Part shown: one piece after another, positions 36,694-47,072 of the stretch | Numbering within the stretch: the stretch's first letter is position 1 | Layout of the letters: each line of letters begins with the position of its first letter | Source: DASUAS01 sp963720765 | Lineage (GTDB): Bacteria; Actinomycetota; Acidimicrobiia; IMCC26256; DASPTH01 | Direction of reading: 5' to 3' | Length of the DNA: 64,000 nt | Assembly (NCBI GenBank): GCA_963720765.1 | Contig: CAVRGS010000002.1 | Location: 372,001-436,000, forward strand | Translations under genes and position numbers: made by a program | Notes under the pieces: generated by a model | The model's input: only the letters and a program-made list of their open reading frames with translations | Database searches by the model: none | Told to the model about the DNA's origin: nothing

Positions 36694-38338
36694 ATGCCGA
36701 AGCAGATCGCTTACGCGGAGAACGCACGCCGCTCGCTCGAGACGGGCATGAACAAGCTCGCAGACGCCGTGCGCGTCACGCTCGGGCCGAAGGGCCGCAA
36801 CGTCGTCCTCGAGAAGAAGTGGGGTGCGCCCACGATCACCAACGACGGCGTCTCCATCGCCAAGGAGATCGACCTCGAGGACCCGTACGAGAAGGTCGGC
36901 GCCGAGCTGGTCAAGGAAGTCGCCAAGAAGACCGACGACGTCGCCGGCGACGGCACCACCACCGCCACCGTGCTCGCGTGGGCCATGGTGCGTGAAGGTC
37001 TGCGCAACGTCGCGGCCGGTGCGAACCCGATGGTGCTGAAGGTCGGCATCGAGAAGGCGGTCGAAGCGGCCGTCGAGTCGATCAAGAAGGACAGCAAGAG
37101 CGTCAAGACCGACCACGCGCAGATCGCCAACGTGGCTGCCATCTCGGCGGCTTCGAAGGAAGTCGGCGCGATGATCGCGGAGTCGCTCGAGAAGGTCGGC
37201 ACCGACGGCGTCATCACCGTCGAGGAGAGCCAGACCTTCGGCATGGAGCTCGACCTCGTCGAGGGCATGCGCTTCGACAAGGGCTACATCTCCCCGTACT
37301 TCGTCACCGACACCGACCGCATGGAGTCGGTGCTCGAGGACGCGTACATCCTGCTCGTCAGCAGCAAGATCTCGGCCGTGAAGGACCTCCTTCCCGTGCT
37401 CGAGAAGGTCATGCAGTCGGGCCGTCCGCTGGCGATCATCGCCGAGGACGTCGAGGGCGAGGCGCTCGCCACGCTCGTCGTCAACAAGATCCGCGGCACG
37501 TTCAAGTCGGTGGCGGTCAAGGCCCCCGGCTTCGGCGAGCGTCGCAAGGCCATGCTCCAGGACATCGCGATCCTCACCGGCGGCCAGGTCGTCTCCGAGG
37601 AGATCGGCCTGAAGCTGGAGAACATCGGGATCGAGCTCCTCGGTCGTGCCCGCCGCGTCGTGGTCACCAAGGACGAGACCACGATCGTCGAGGGCGCCGG
37701 CTCGAAGGCCGACGTCAACGGCCGGATCGGCCAGATCCGCTCCGAGATCGACAACACCGACTCCGACTACGACCGTGAGAAGCTCCAGGAGCGTCTCGCC
37801 AAGCTGGCCGGTGGTGTCGCGATCATCAAGGTCGGTGCAGCCACCGAGGTGGAGCTCAAGGAGAAGAAGCACCGCATCGAGGACGCGGTGCAGACGACCA
37901 AGGCTGCCGTGGAAGAGGGCGTCGTGCCCGGCGGTGGCGTGGCGCTGCTCCGTGCGCAGGAGAAGGTGCTCTCGCTGGCGGGTTCGCTCGACGGTGACGA
38001 GGCCACCGGCGCCAAGATGGTGGCCCGTGCGCTCGAGGAGCCGCTCAAGCAGATCGCGCTCAACGCCGGTCTCGAAGGTGGCGTCATCGTGGAGAAGGTT
38101 CGCAGCCTCAAGGGTGCCAACGGCCTCAACGCCGCCACCGGCGAGTACGAGGACCTGGTGAAGGCCGGCGTCATCGACGCCGCCAAGGTGACCCGTTCGG
38201 CGCTGCAGAACGCAGCATCGATCGCGGCGCTGTTCCTCACCACCGAGGCCGTCATCGCCGACAAGCCCGAGCCGGCGGGTGCCGCCTGGCGGTATGCCGG
38301 GTGGCATGCCCGACATGGGTGGCATGGGCGACTTCTAA
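36694..38338 (+). CDS. groEL: 60 kDa chaperonin GroEL (frame break near the C-terminus)
   Basis: About 547 residues. PKQIAYAENARRSLETGMNK, VTLGPKGRNVVLEKKWGAP, VAGDGTTTATVLAWAM (ATP site), GYISPYFVTDTDRM and VVPGGGVALLRA are standard. The open frame runs past the expected end into the next gene, but one frame over from about 38285 it reads GGMPGGMPDMGGMGDF and stops at 38338, the Gly/Met-rich tail of GroEL. An indel near 38285 therefore explains the apparent fusion. No groES is adjacent, so this is probably the stand-alone actinobacterial groEL copy. Confidence 0.95.
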
Positions 38339-38365
38339 AGCCCGTCGCCAGCAACAGCCGAGAGG

Positions 38366-38393
38366 AGTGGGGCGCCTTCCGGGGCGCCCCACT
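38366..38393 (+). terminator. Terminator hairpin after groEL
   Basis: AGTGGGGCGCC (38366-38376), loop TTCCGG, GGCGCCCCACT (38383-38393): a perfect 11-base GC-rich stem 27 bases after the groEL stop. There is no T-run, as is common in high-GC actinobacteria. Confidence 0.75.
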
Positions 38394-38431
38394 CGCGCGT
38401 ACCGTGGCGACACTCGAGGGTCGGAGGGACC

Positions 38432-39257
38432 ATGAAGCGGCGGGCAGCTCTGGCCGGGATCGTCGTGGCACTGGCGGTCACGGCGGCCGCCTGCGGTGGC
38501 GGCGGTGGCAGCGACGCGTCCGGGCGCGGCGGTGTCGATCAAGACGTTGCAGGCGGCGGCGAGCAACTCCCAGGCGGCGGAGTCGAGCCGCTTCACGATG
38601 AACATGACCGTCGACGTCGCCGGCGAGCCGATGACCATCACGGTCGACGGCGTGATGGCCGGCGACGGCAAGACCGGCGAGCTGCAGGTGTCGATGCCGG
38701 TCATCGGCGACATCGAGGAACGCGTCGTCGATGGCGTCATCTACATGAACCTGGGCTCGTTCCCGGGTGCCGCGGGCGAGCTCGACGGCAAGCAGTGGGT
38801 GAAGCTCGACCCGGAGCAGCTGAAGCAGCAGAACGGCGCACTGGGCGATCTGGCCGGCCAAGCCGAGTCGAACTCGCCGAAACAGGGCCTCGAGTACCTG
38901 CAGGGGCTCTCCGGTGACGTGCAGGACCTCGGTCAGGACGACGTCGGCGGCCGCCCGGCGACGCACTACCGCGCGTCCATCGACTACACGAAGCTGCTGG
39001 ACAAGCTGCCCGACGCGAACGCGGAGACGCGTGACGCGCTCGCCGAGCTCGGCACCGTGCCGGCCGACGTGTGGATCGACGACCAGGATCGAGTGGTCAA
39101 GATCCACATGACGATGGACGCGGGTGCGTTCGGGGCCGGGGCAGGCTCCGCCGAGGTCACGATGGAGTTGACCGACTTCGGCGTGCCGGTCGACGTGCAG
39201 GCACCGCCCGCGGACCAGACGGTCGACTTCTCCTCGCTCGGCAGCCTCAGCGTCTGA
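38432..39257 (+). CDS. LppX/LprG-like lipoprotein (one frame break)
   Basis: The signal peptide MKRRAALAGIVVALAVTAAA and its lipobox Cys start the protein. The frame breaks within a GC run near 38520-38535, after which SIKTLQAAASNSQAAESSRF and GEPMTITVDGVMAGDGKTGE lead a half-barrel fold like LprG/LppX or LolA. ATHYRASIDYTKLLDKLPDA and PADVWIDDQDRVVKIHMTMD fit that family. It is expected on the outer face of the membrane, binding or carrying lipids. Confidence 0.8.
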
Positions 39258-39316
39258 CGCCGGCACGACGACTCTTCACGTCGGGCCGGGCCTGACCCGC
39301 CGGTAGCCTGACCGGC

Positions 39317-40090
39317 GTGGACACCGTCGAACCGAGTGTCGGGTGGGGGGTCCTCCACCTCTTCTACCGAGTCGACCGTGCGCGCGCCGAGGCGGAGCCG
39401 CAGGCGGGCAAGCGCGTGGTCGACGCGGTGCAGTCGCTGGTCGACGACGGCCACCAGGCGCTGCTCTTCGCGGTGCTCGGGCACAAGGCCGACCTCGGCG
39501 TGATGGCGCTCGGCCCCGACCTCGCCCGGCTCCAGCAGTTCCAGCACGAGCTCGCGGGCACGCCGCTCGAGCTCGTCGACTCCTACGTGTCGCTCACCGA
39601 GCTCTCGGAGTACACGAGCACCGAAGCCGACGAGCGGGCGCGCCTCGAATCCGAAGAGGGCCTCGCAGGTCCTGCCGCCGAAGCGCGGCTCGCTGCGTGG
39701 CGCGAGCGCATGGAGCACTACCACGAGCAGCGCATCCACCCGCAGCTGCCGCTGAAGAAGACGATCTGCTTCTACCCGATGTCGAAGCGCCGCGCGGCTG
39801 ACGCCAACTGGTACTCGCTGCCGTTCGCCGAGCGGAAGCGACTCATGGGTGGGCACGCGCGCGTCGGCCGCACCTACGCGGGCCGGGTGCTGCAACTGAT
39901 CACCGGATCCACCGGGCTCGACGACTGGGAGTGGGGCGTCACCTTGCTCGCCGACGACCCGGTTGCGCTCAAGGAGATCGTCTACGAGATGCGGTTCGAC
40001 CCCGTCTCCGCCGACTACGCGGACTTCGGACCGTTCGTCACCGGGTTGTTGCTCGAACCGGCCGAGGCGCTGCGGCGCGTCGGGCTCTAG
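39317..40090 (+). CDS. hemQ: Coproheme decarboxylase HemQ (chlorite-dismutase family)
   Basis: 257 residues, GTG start. HemQ converts coproheme III to heme b in the coproporphyrin-dependent pathway of actinobacteria and firmicutes. The catalytic Tyr is Tyr153 (CFYPMSKRR) and the proximal heme ligand is His180 (LMGGHARVGR); the 27-residue spacing equals that of characterised HemQ. No distal Arg of true chlorite dismutases is obvious. The usual hemE/hemH partners are not in this window. Confidence 0.93.
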   Translation: MDTVEPSVGWGVLHLFYRVDRARAEAEPQAGKRVVDAVQSLVDDGHQALLFAVLGHKADLGVMALGPDLARLQQFQHELAGTPLELVDSYVSLTELSEYTSTEADERARLESEEGLAGPAAEARLAAWRERMEHYHEQRIHPQLPLKKTICFYPMSKRRAADANWYSLPFAERKRLMGGHARVGRTYAGRVLQLITGSTGLDDWEWGVTLLADDPVALKEIVYEMRFDPVSADYADFGPFVTGLLLEPAEALRRVGL

Positions 40091-40118
40091 GCCCGGTCCA
40101 GGAGACTTGGAGGTCGAC

Positions 40119-40364
40119 ATGTCGGAGCACGTGCGGCTGTTCGTGTCGTTTCCCGAAGAGCTGGCCGACCGTCCGATGATCTACGAGGTGGTCAAGCGCT
40201 TCGACGTCGTGCCGAACATCCGGCGCGCCAACGTCGAACAGCACTCCGGCTGGGTGATCCTCGAGCTCACCGGCTCGCAACAGGAGCTCGACCGTTCGAT
40301 CGCCTACCTCGAAGAGGTCGGCTGCACGGTCAACACGATGGAAGGCGACGTCATCGAGGGATGA
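40119..40364 (+). CDS. NIL-domain protein
   Basis: 81 residues: VRLFVSFPEELADRPMIYEV, NIRRANVEQHSGWVILELTG and LDRSIAYLEEVGCTVNTMEG match the NIL ferredoxin-like fold found at the end of methionine-importer ATPases (MetN) and in ferredoxin-linked homocysteine enzymes. Here it stands alone, so a small-molecule or metal-sensing role is a guess. The stop overlaps the ATG of the next gene. Confidence 0.85.
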   Translation: MSEHVRLFVSFPEELADRPMIYEVVKRFDVVPNIRRANVEQHSGWVILELTGSQQELDRSIAYLEEVGCTVNTMEGDVIEG

Positions 40365-40867
40365 GGCGCCCTGCCGACGATCGCCTCGACGACGAGCAGC
40401 GCGGGCTCGCGCTGCTGCACGAAGCGAGCGACGCCATCCTCGGGGGCGTCGCCCGTGAGCTCCCCGGATGGGTCGAGCGGTCGGTGACGTTCATCCTCGA
40501 CGCGTGGGGACGCACGCCGCCGGACGTGCGCGAGCGGGCCGAACGCGGCGCGCTCGACGCCGGACGTGCCGCGACCGATCGCGTCGTCGCCGAGCTCCGG
40601 TCGTTGTTCGCGCTCGACGTGGAGGAGCAACGATCGACGCCGCTCGAGATCGTCCGGCGTGCGTACCGAGAACCGACGGCGGTGCTCGCAGCCGTGGGAA
40701 TCCCGCCGGTCGAGCGCGACGACTTCGCCGAGCGGGCCTGGCCCGACGACACGTACGGGCTCGTCGTCCATGGCCTCGGCGATCTCGGGGACGAGGATCT
40801 CGCTCCGCTCCAGATGGCGTGGGGCCTGGCCAAGGCGAAGGTGATGCGCGCTCGCCGCACCCCCTGA
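40361..40867 (+). CDS. Conserved hypothetical protein
   Basis: 168 residues, soluble, helical by composition. LALLHEASDAILGGVARELP and VVHGLGDLGDEDLAPLQMAW stand out; no catalytic motif, signal peptide or membrane segment is visible. Its ATG overlaps the NIL gene stop (ATGA), so the two are coupled. The function is unknown to me. Confidence 0.7.
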   Translation: MRRPADDRLDDEQRGLALLHEASDAILGGVARELPGWVERSVTFILDAWGRTPPDVRERAERGALDAGRAATDRVVAELRSLFALDVEEQRSTPLEIVRRAYREPTAVLAAVGIPPVERDDFAERAWPDDTYGLVVHGLGDLGDEDLAPLQMAWGLAKAKVMRARRTP

Positions 40868-40912
40868 CGATGCAGCGGCCCGCTCACGTCTGACGAGTTC
40901 GTGTCCTCACCA

Positions 40913-40940
40913 TTTACGGGATCTGTCCTCTCTGTATGCT
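40913..40940 (+). promoter_or_regulatory. Likely sigma-70-type promoter of amtB
   Basis: TTTACG (40913-40918) and TATGCT (40935-40940) are spaced by 16 bases, and the amtB ATG is 33 bases further on, after a GGGGGAGG purine run. No clear GlnR box is visible. Confidence 0.4.
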
Positions 40941-40973
40941 CCCTGACCGACATCGGGGTACGGGGGAGGGTCC

Positions 40974-42221
40974 ATGGAGATCAACGCGGGCGACACCGCG
41001 TGGGTGTTGCTGAGCGCGGCGCTCGTCATGCTCATGACACCGGGGCTGGCGTTGTTCTACGGCGGCATGACGCGGGCCAAGAACGTGCTCGCGATGCTGA
41101 TGCAGAACTTCATCTGCCTGGGCATCGTCGGCGTGCTCTGGGCCGTGTGCATCTACTCGCTCGCGTTCAGCGGCACCGGCAAGTGGATCGGGAACTTCGA
41201 TCTCGCGTTCCTCGACGGCGCGAACACGACCGCGGCCACCGGCTTCGGCGCGGTCCCGATCCCTCCGCTGTCGTTCTCGGCGTTCCAGATGATGTTCGCC
41301 ATCATCACGCCCGCGCTCATCACCGGCGCCATTGCGGACCGCATGCGGTTCTCGGCGTGGGTCTGGTTCGTCGGGCTGTGGGCGCTCGTGGTCTACACGC
41401 CGGTCGCGCACTGGGTGTTCTCGCCCGCGGGGTGGCTGTTCCGCCGCGGCGCGCTCGACTTCGCCGGCGGCACCGTCGTGCACATCAACGCCGGGATCGC
41501 GGCGCTGGTCGCCGTCCTCGTGATCGGCCGTCGACGGGGATGGCCGGGCCACCCGACCCCGCCGCACTCACTGCCGCTGACCTTGCTCGGTACCGGCCTG
41601 CTCTGGTTCGGGTGGTTCGGCTTCAACGCAGGTTCCGCACTCGCGGCGAACGGCATCGCCGCCCAGGCGTTCATGAACACGACGCTCGCCGCGTCGGCGG
41701 CGATGCTCGGCTGGCTCGTGTTCGAACGCATCCGCGCCAAGCACGCCACCACGCTCGGCGCGGCCTCGGGCGCGGTCGCCGGTCTCGTGGCGATCACTCC
41801 CTGTGCCGGCTTCGTCGGACCCATGGCGTCCATCGCCATCGGGTTCGTCGCCGGTGCCATCTGCTTCTTCGCGGTGAGCGTGAAGTTCAAGTTCGGCTAC
41901 GACGACGCGCTCGACGTGGTGGGTGTGCACCTCGTCGGTGGGCTCATCGGCTCGTTGCTGCTCGGGCTCTTCGCCGACCGCGCGTTCAACCCCGCGGTCG
42001 TGCACCAGGGTGTGCTCATCAACGGCAGTTGGGAGCTCATGGGCGACCAGCTCATCGCGGTGGGCGCCACGCTCGTGTGGTCGGCGGCGCTCACCTTCGT
42101 GATCCTGAAGGTGCTGCATCTCGTCGTCCCCGGCGGATTGCGCGTGTCGGAGGAGGACGAGCAGACCGGCCTCGACCTCACGCAGCACTCCGAGACGGGG
42201 TATGCGTACGACCGGGTGTGA
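40974..42221 (+). CDS. amtB: Ammonium transporter
   Basis: 415 residues, eleven hydrophobic segments expected of Amt/MEP/Rh channels. NAGDTAWVLLSAALVMLMTP near the start, FYGGMTRAKNVL, DFAGGTVVHINAGIAALVAV (pore region) and GVHLVGGLIGSLLLGLFAD near the end, with the pore His residues in VHIN and VHLVGG. It lies in the membrane and passes ammonia/ammonium. Downstream glnB and glnD complete the classic nitrogen-control operon. Confidence 0.96.
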   Translation: MEINAGDTAWVLLSAALVMLMTPGLALFYGGMTRAKNVLAMLMQNFICLGIVGVLWAVCIYSLAFSGTGKWIGNFDLAFLDGANTTAATGFGAVPIPPLSFSAFQMMFAIITPALITGAIADRMRFSAWVWFVGLWALVVYTPVAHWVFSPAGWLFRRGALDFAGGTVVHINAGIAALVAVLVIGRRRGWPGHPTPPHSLPLTLLGTGLLWFGWFGFNAGSALAANGIAAQAFMNTTLAASAAMLGWLVFERIRAKHATTLGAASGAVAGLVAITPCAGFVGPMASIAIGFVAGAICFFAVSVKFKFGYDDALDVVGVHLVGGLIGSLLLGLFADRAFNPAVVHQGVLINGSWELMGDQLIAVGATLVWSAALTFVILKVLHLVVPGGLRVSEEDEQTGLDLTQHSETGYAYDRV

Positions 42222-42293
42222 CCGCGCCGCACACGGAGCCACCGCACACGTAGCCACCGCACCCGCAGACGGGCGAGGAGAGGGAAGCAGCAC

Positions 42294-42632
42294 ATGAAGC
42301 TGATCGTGGGCATCATCAAGCCGTTCAAGGTCGACGACGTGAAGGACGCCTTGAAGGACCTCGGGGTGCAGGGCCTCACTGTCTCCGACGTCCAGGGTTT
42401 CGGTCGCCAACGCGGGCACACCGAGGTGTACCGGGGCGCTGAGTACACCGTCGACTTCATGCCCAAGGTGCGGATCGAGATCCTGGTCGACGACGATGAC
42501 GTCGACCGTGTGGTGCACCAACTCCTCACCACCGCCAACACCGGCAAGATCGGCGACGGCAAGGTGTGGGTCGTGCCCGTCGAGAACGTCTGGCGCATCC
42601 GCACCGGGGAGTCGGGACCCGACGCCCTGTAG
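42294..42632 (+). CDS. glnB: Nitrogen regulatory protein P-II
   Basis: 112 residues. KLIVGIIKPFKVDDVKDALK at the N-terminus, T-loop GFGRQRGHTEVYRGAEYTVD with Tyr51 for uridylylation or adenylylation, B-loop TGKIGDGKVWV, and C-loop VWRIRTGESG. It senses 2-oxoglutarate and ATP/ADP and can plug AmtB; location next to amtB suggests a GlnK-type role. GAGAGGGA precedes the ATG. Confidence 0.97.
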   Translation: MKLIVGIIKPFKVDDVKDALKDLGVQGLTVSDVQGFGRQRGHTEVYRGAEYTVDFMPKVRIEILVDDDDVDRVVHQLLTTANTGKIGDGKVWVVPVENVWRIRTGESGPDAL

Positions 42633-42641
42633 CGTGCGCGG

Positions 42642-45201
42642 GTGCTGAGCGACACGGCGCGGGTCGCGCGCGCGCCGAGCTGGTCGCCGATCATCAACGC
42701 CGCGGGGCCGACTTCGGAGCCGCGCTCACCGAGGTGATCGACGGCGTGGTGTGCGATGCGTTGCGCACGGTCGAGCGGTCGTCGGGATGGGCGATCGTCG
42801 CGCTCGGTTCGTACGCTCGACGCGAGCTGACGCCGGGTTCCGACGTCGACGTGATGCTGTTGCATCCGGGCGGTCGTCGAGGCGCACCGACGGCCGACGA
42901 CGCGGGGTCGCTCTGGTATCCGCTGTGGGACGCGGGCTTCACGCTGGGGCAGTCGGTCCGCACGGTGAAGGAGGCGCTGGCGATCGCCGACGACGACCTC
43001 GACGCGCTCACCGCGCTGCTCGACCTGCGGCTCGTCACCGGCGATCGTGACCTCGCCGACGACGTCGCCCGTCGCGTGCGCGACCTCGCGCCGCGTCGCC
43101 GCGCCCGGGTGCTCGACGCGCTCGCGACCGCGTCCGGCGCGCGGCTCGAGCAGCCCGGAGCGATCGCCGAGATGCTCGAGCCCGACCTGAAGAACGGTGG
43201 GGGCGGCCTGCGCGACGTGCAGGCACCTGGCTGGGCGGCGTGGACGTTGCCCCACGGCGGTGAACCGGCGACCGACCTGCTCGACGGTCGCTCGTGGGAC
43301 GAAGGCATCGAGCGGCTGGTGGCGCGCGGATATCTGCAGCCCGACGACCCCGAGCGGTTGCGCGACGCGCGGCGACGGATCCTCGACGCCCGCGTCGCGC
43401 TCCACCGGGTCACCGGCGGGCGATCCGATCGATTGCCGCTGCAGGAGCAGGACGCGGTGGCCGCGCTCGTCGGCGCGGCGGACGCCGACGTGCTCGTCCG
43501 CGGACTGGGCGAGGCCTCGCGCGCTGTCGTGTGGATCACCCGTGACCTCTGGTCACGGCTCCTCGCGGCAGAGCAGGGTCCGCAGCGGACTGACGGCAAC
43601 GAGCCGTGACCTGGGTGACGGGATCGTCTGGCGTGACGGCCGGATCGGCTTCGTTCCCGATGCGACGATCGACACGCTGACCGTGCTGCGGGCTGCGGTG
43701 CACGCGGCGCGTGCGCGGACACCGTTCGAACGCGCTGCGCTGACGCGCCTCGCGGAGCACACCGGTGTCGTCTGGGACGACGACGCACGCGACGCGTTCA
43801 TCGACCTGCTCGCCGCGGGACGCGGTGCGATCCCGGTGTTCGAGAGCCTCGATCACGTCGGGCTGCTCGTGCCGCTGCTCCCCGAGTGGGCATCGGTGCG
43901 GGCCCGGCCGCAGCGCAACGCCTACCACCGCTTCACGGTCGATCGGCACTCCCTCGAAGCCGTGGCCGAGTGCGCGGCGTTGCTCGATGACGACACGGCT
44001 GCCGACTTCGACGGTGTGATTGCGCGAACCGCGCGACGCGACCTCCTCCTCCTCGGTGCATTGCTCCACGACATCGCCAAGGGCAAGCCCGGTGACCACT
44101 CCGTCGTGGGCGAGTCGATCGCGCGTGACGTGGCGCTCCGCATCGGCATCGACGAAGCCGGTGCCGAGGATCTCGCCTGGGTGGTGCGCAACCACCTGCT
44201 GTTGGCCGACACCGCGACCCGTCGCGACCTCGGCGACGCCCGCACCATCAGCCGGTACGCCGACGAAGTCCGCACCCCCGAACGCAACGCACTGCTCTAT
44301 GCGCTCACCATCGGCGACTCACGCGCCACCGGTCCCGCGGCGTGGAACGCGAGCAAGGCCGCGCTGGTGCGGCAGCTCTTCGGCAAGGCCGACGCGCGCC
44401 TCCGCACCGATGTCGTGGCCGACGACGGTCCCGATCCCCGTGTCGCGCTCGGGTGCACTCGTCGGCGACGCCGACGCGCGCGCGTTCCTGGACGCCATGC
44501 CCGACGGATACGCGCGCGCGTTCCCGCCCGATCAGCTCGCGCACCATCACGGCCTGGTTTCCGCGGGCGCGCCGGTCACCGAGTGGTCCGCGCTCGACGA
44601 CGACCGGTGGCGTTGCACCGTGGTCGCGCCCGACCGCACCGGGCTGCTCGCGACCGCGGCGGGCGCGCTCGCGTTGGTGGGCATCGACATCGACACCGCC
44701 GCCGCCTACGTGCACCCCGACGGCATCGCGCTCGAGGTGTTCACCGGCCGCGACCGCTTCGGCCGCCTGGCAACACCTGAGGGACGGACCGCAGCGACCA
44801 CCACCGTGGCCGACGCGCTCGCGGGACGGGTCGCGCTCGACGAGCAGCTGCGCGACCGCGCCCGTCGCTACCGACCGAGGACCGCGGTGGGTGTCGATCG
44901 CGACGTGCGCGTGCTCGTCGACACCGATGCTTCCGCGTCGGCGACCGTGGTCGAGGTGCACGCGCCCGACGATGTGGGCCTGCTCGCACGGGTCGCCTCG
45001 GTGTTCGTCGACCTCGACCTCGACGTGGGGCAGGCGCTCGTCTCCACCGTCGGTGACCGGGTGGTCGACGTGTTCTACCTGCGCGACGTGACGGGCACCC
45101 GTTTCGCGCAACGGTACGCGGTCGAATCGCTGCGAGCGACGCTGCTGAGCCGCCTCACCGCCGCGGTCACCCTCGACGAGCACCGCTCGAACGACGGTTA
45201 G
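42642..45201 (+). CDS. glnD: P-II uridylyltransferase/adenylyltransferase GlnD (three frame breaks)
   Basis: GlnD modifies and demodifies P-II on Tyr51. The GTG at 42642 opens a short frame broken near 42665. The nucleotidyltransferase motif GSYARRELTPGSDVDVMLLH follows, then the GlnD signature DLKNGGGGLRDVQ. A break near 43605 leads to FERAALTRLAEHTGV and the HD domain LLLGALLHDIAKGKPGDHSV; a break near 44452 leads to two ACT domains (CTVVAPDRTGLLATAAGALA, EVHAPDDVGLLARVASVFVD). Domain order and total length fit GlnD. In actinobacteria the enzyme adenylylates P-II. Confidence 0.9.
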
Positions 45202-45211
45202 TGTCCACGCC

Positions 45212-45895
45212 GTGAGCGAGCCGTTCCATCCCTCCGCCGTCGACCTCCTCCGTTGGGCCGAGACCTTGTCGGCCGTTGCCCGCACCGGGCTCGCGTTCAC
45301 GCAGAGCTTGTACGAGCAGGAGCGCTTCGAGGAGGTGCTCAAGGTCGCGGCCGACATCCGCCACGTCGCGGTGGAGGAGGCCGAAGCCGAGACGCTCTTC
45401 GACGATTGGATGTCGAGCATCGGTCAGGGAGTGCAGGGCTACGTCACGCCCAAGCTCGCGGTCGCGGCGATCGTCGCCAACGAGCAGGGCGAGCTGCTGC
45501 TCACGCAGCGCGCCGACTCCGGCGTGTGGCTCTACCCGGTCGGGTACGCCGACGTCGGGTACTCGCCGAGCGAGATCGCGGTGAAAGAGGTCTACGAGGA
45601 GACCGGCATCGAGGTGGAGCCGGTGTCGGTGATCGCGGTGCTCGACGGCCTGCGCCTCGGGTTCGCCCGCTTGCCGCTCTACTCACTCTTGTTCCACTGC
45701 CGCATGGTGGGCGGTGAGCTGAAGGGCCACCCCCTCGAGACGCGAGCCGTCGGCTTCTTCGGTCGCAACAACCTGCCCTGGCCCGTCGCCGGCATCGAGC
45801 GCTGGGGTGAGCTCGCATTCGCGGCCATCGACGGCGAGGTCCGCCCTTGCGACTTCGACCTCCCCCGCATCCCACCCTGGCGCGGCGAGTCCTAG
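45212..45895 (+). CDS. Nudix hydrolase with N-terminal helical domain
   Basis: 227 residues. The first 65 resemble the small helical domain found before some ADP-ribose/nucleotide Nudix enzymes (LLRWAETLSAVARTGLAFTQ). The Nudix box is GYADVGYSPSEIAVKEVYEE followed by TGIEV: the Glu-Glu pair and last Gly are kept, while the usual first Arg is Lys and the early Glu is Tyr, a known subfamily variant. It likely hydrolyses a nucleoside diphosphate derivative. It starts 10 bases after glnD. Confidence 0.85.
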   Translation: MSEPFHPSAVDLLRWAETLSAVARTGLAFTQSLYEQERFEEVLKVAADIRHVAVEEAEAETLFDDWMSSIGQGVQGYVTPKLAVAAIVANEQGELLLTQRADSGVWLYPVGYADVGYSPSEIAVKEVYEETGIEVEPVSVIAVLDGLRLGFARLPLYSLLFHCRMVGGELKGHPLETRAVGFFGRNNLPWPVAGIERWGELAFAAIDGEVRPCDFDLPRIPPWRGES

Positions 45896-45912
45896 CTGTT
45901 CGGCGCCGCAGT

Positions 45913-45929
45913 CGCGTCATGGTGACGCG
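45913..45929. terminator. Hairpin between convergent Nudix and pyrE genes
   Basis: CGCGTCA, loop TGG, TGACGCG: a perfect 7-base stem, 18 bases after the Nudix stop and 21 bases before the pyrE stop on the minus strand. Its position suggests a shared terminator. Confidence 0.6.
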
Positions 45930-45950
45930 GTCGGGACGCCAAACGTGAAA

Positions 45951-46490
45951 TCAGGCCTCGCCGGCGGCCTTGAGCTCGGTCATGGTGAAGAGCGGGCGCA
46001 GCTCCACCCCGAGGTCGGCGAGCGCGGCAGGGCCGCCCGACTGGCGGTCGATGACGCACAGCGCGTGCTCCACGACCGCGCCGCGCTCGCGCAGGTCGCC
46101 GCACGAGATCACCACCTGACCGCCGCTGGTCACGACGTCTTCCACCACGGTCACCCGTTTGCCGTCGATGCCCGCGCCCTCGGCCAGCTGGCAGGTGCCG
46201 TAGGTCTTCGCCTCTTTCCGGACGAACGCGGCGGGGATGCCGGTGAGCTGCGACAGCGCGGTGGCGATGGGCACGCCGCCGAGCTCGAGGCCGGCGAGGA
46301 CCTCGGTGCCCTCGGGGACCAGCGGTACGAGGGCCGCAGCGATGTCGCGCAACAGCACCGGATCGGCCTCGAAGCGGTACTTGTCGAAATACTCGGTGCT
46401 CGTCACGCCGGAACGGAGCACGAACTCCCCGGTGATGTGGGACGTCGCGTAGATGGCCGCGGCCAGATCGTCACGGTCCTGCGTCGACAT
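45951..46490 (-). CDS. pyrE: Orotate phosphoribosyltransferase
   Basis: 179 residues. PyrE joins orotate to PRPP to give OMP in pyrimidine synthesis. GEFVLRSGVTSTEYFDKYRF, LAGLELGGVPIATALSQLTG, FVRKEAKTYGTCQLAEGAGI and the PRPP motif VTVVEDVVTSGGQ are conserved. It starts 13 bases after the stop of the upstream hypothetical gene. An open frame of more than 1,000 codons extends upstream across other genes but is antisense noise. Confidence 0.94.
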   Translation of the reverse strand: MSTQDRDDLAAAIYATSHITGEFVLRSGVTSTEYFDKYRFEADPVLLRDIAAALVPLVPEGTEVLAGLELGGVPIATALSQLTGIPAAFVRKEAKTYGTCQLAEGAGIDGKRVTVVEDVVTSGGQVVISCGDLRERGAVVEHALCVIDRQSGGPAALADLGVELRPLFTMTELKAAGEA

Positions 46491-46503
46491 CAATTGCCGC
46501 CTT

Positions 46504-47001
46504 TCACGAAGTGGACTTGAGCGCTGCGAACACCATCTCGACCAGTGACGTGGTGCCCTTGGCGTGTTCCCACGCGGTGCCGATCTCCTCGTGGTCGACC
46601 AGACCGGCGGCGTCAGGGGTTCGTCCGAGCACGGTCGCGGCCGCCGAGGCCAGCGGCGCAGGCTCGAGGTCGTCGCCGTAGGCCGCGAAGCACTCCAGAC
46701 CGTCCCACAGCGACCGCAACGTGCGCGCCTCGGAGCCGAGTGACAACGAGTTGGGGTCGATGCCCACCGACAGCGCCGCGACCACCTGTTCCCACAGGTC
46801 GTAGTGCGACAGCTCGCGCGGCAACCGGTACCCGGCGACCGGGTGCAGCCGCCACTCGAGGTCGACGCCGCCGGGACCGTCACCGGTGATCCACGTCTGC
46901 GAGCCGTTGAGGTAGCTGTCGACCGGCGGTCCGAGACGCTCGTCGAGCGCGACCACGAGGTCGGCGTCGACGCGCCAGATGCACGTCGCGGTACGGGCCA
47001 T
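46504..47001 (-). CDS. Hypothetical protein
   Basis: 165 residues, acidic and soluble. CIWRVDADLVVALDERLGPP, SYLNGSQTWITGDGPGGVDL and HYDLWEQVVAALSVG are its distinct segments. There is no signal peptide, membrane segment or known motif. It lies upstream of pyrE in the same direction; I do not recognise the family. Confidence 0.65.
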   Translation of the reverse strand: MARTATCIWRVDADLVVALDERLGPPVDSYLNGSQTWITGDGPGGVDLEWRLHPVAGYRLPRELSHYDLWEQVVAALSVGIDPNSLSLGSEARTLRSLWDGLECFAAYGDDLEPAPLASAAATVLGRTPDAAGLVDHEEIGTAWEHAKGTTSLVEMVFAALKSTS

Positions 47002-47072
47002 GCGCGGCAGAGTACCGAACCCTCCGGGTCGCGGTACCCTGCCGCGCTCGACAGGTCAGGTGGGGGAGCGAG

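Noticed and set aside
36694..38601. GroEL fused to a downstream lipoprotein
   Set aside because: The expected Gly/Met tail and stop of GroEL are present one frame over at about 38285-38338, so the fusion is an indel effect.
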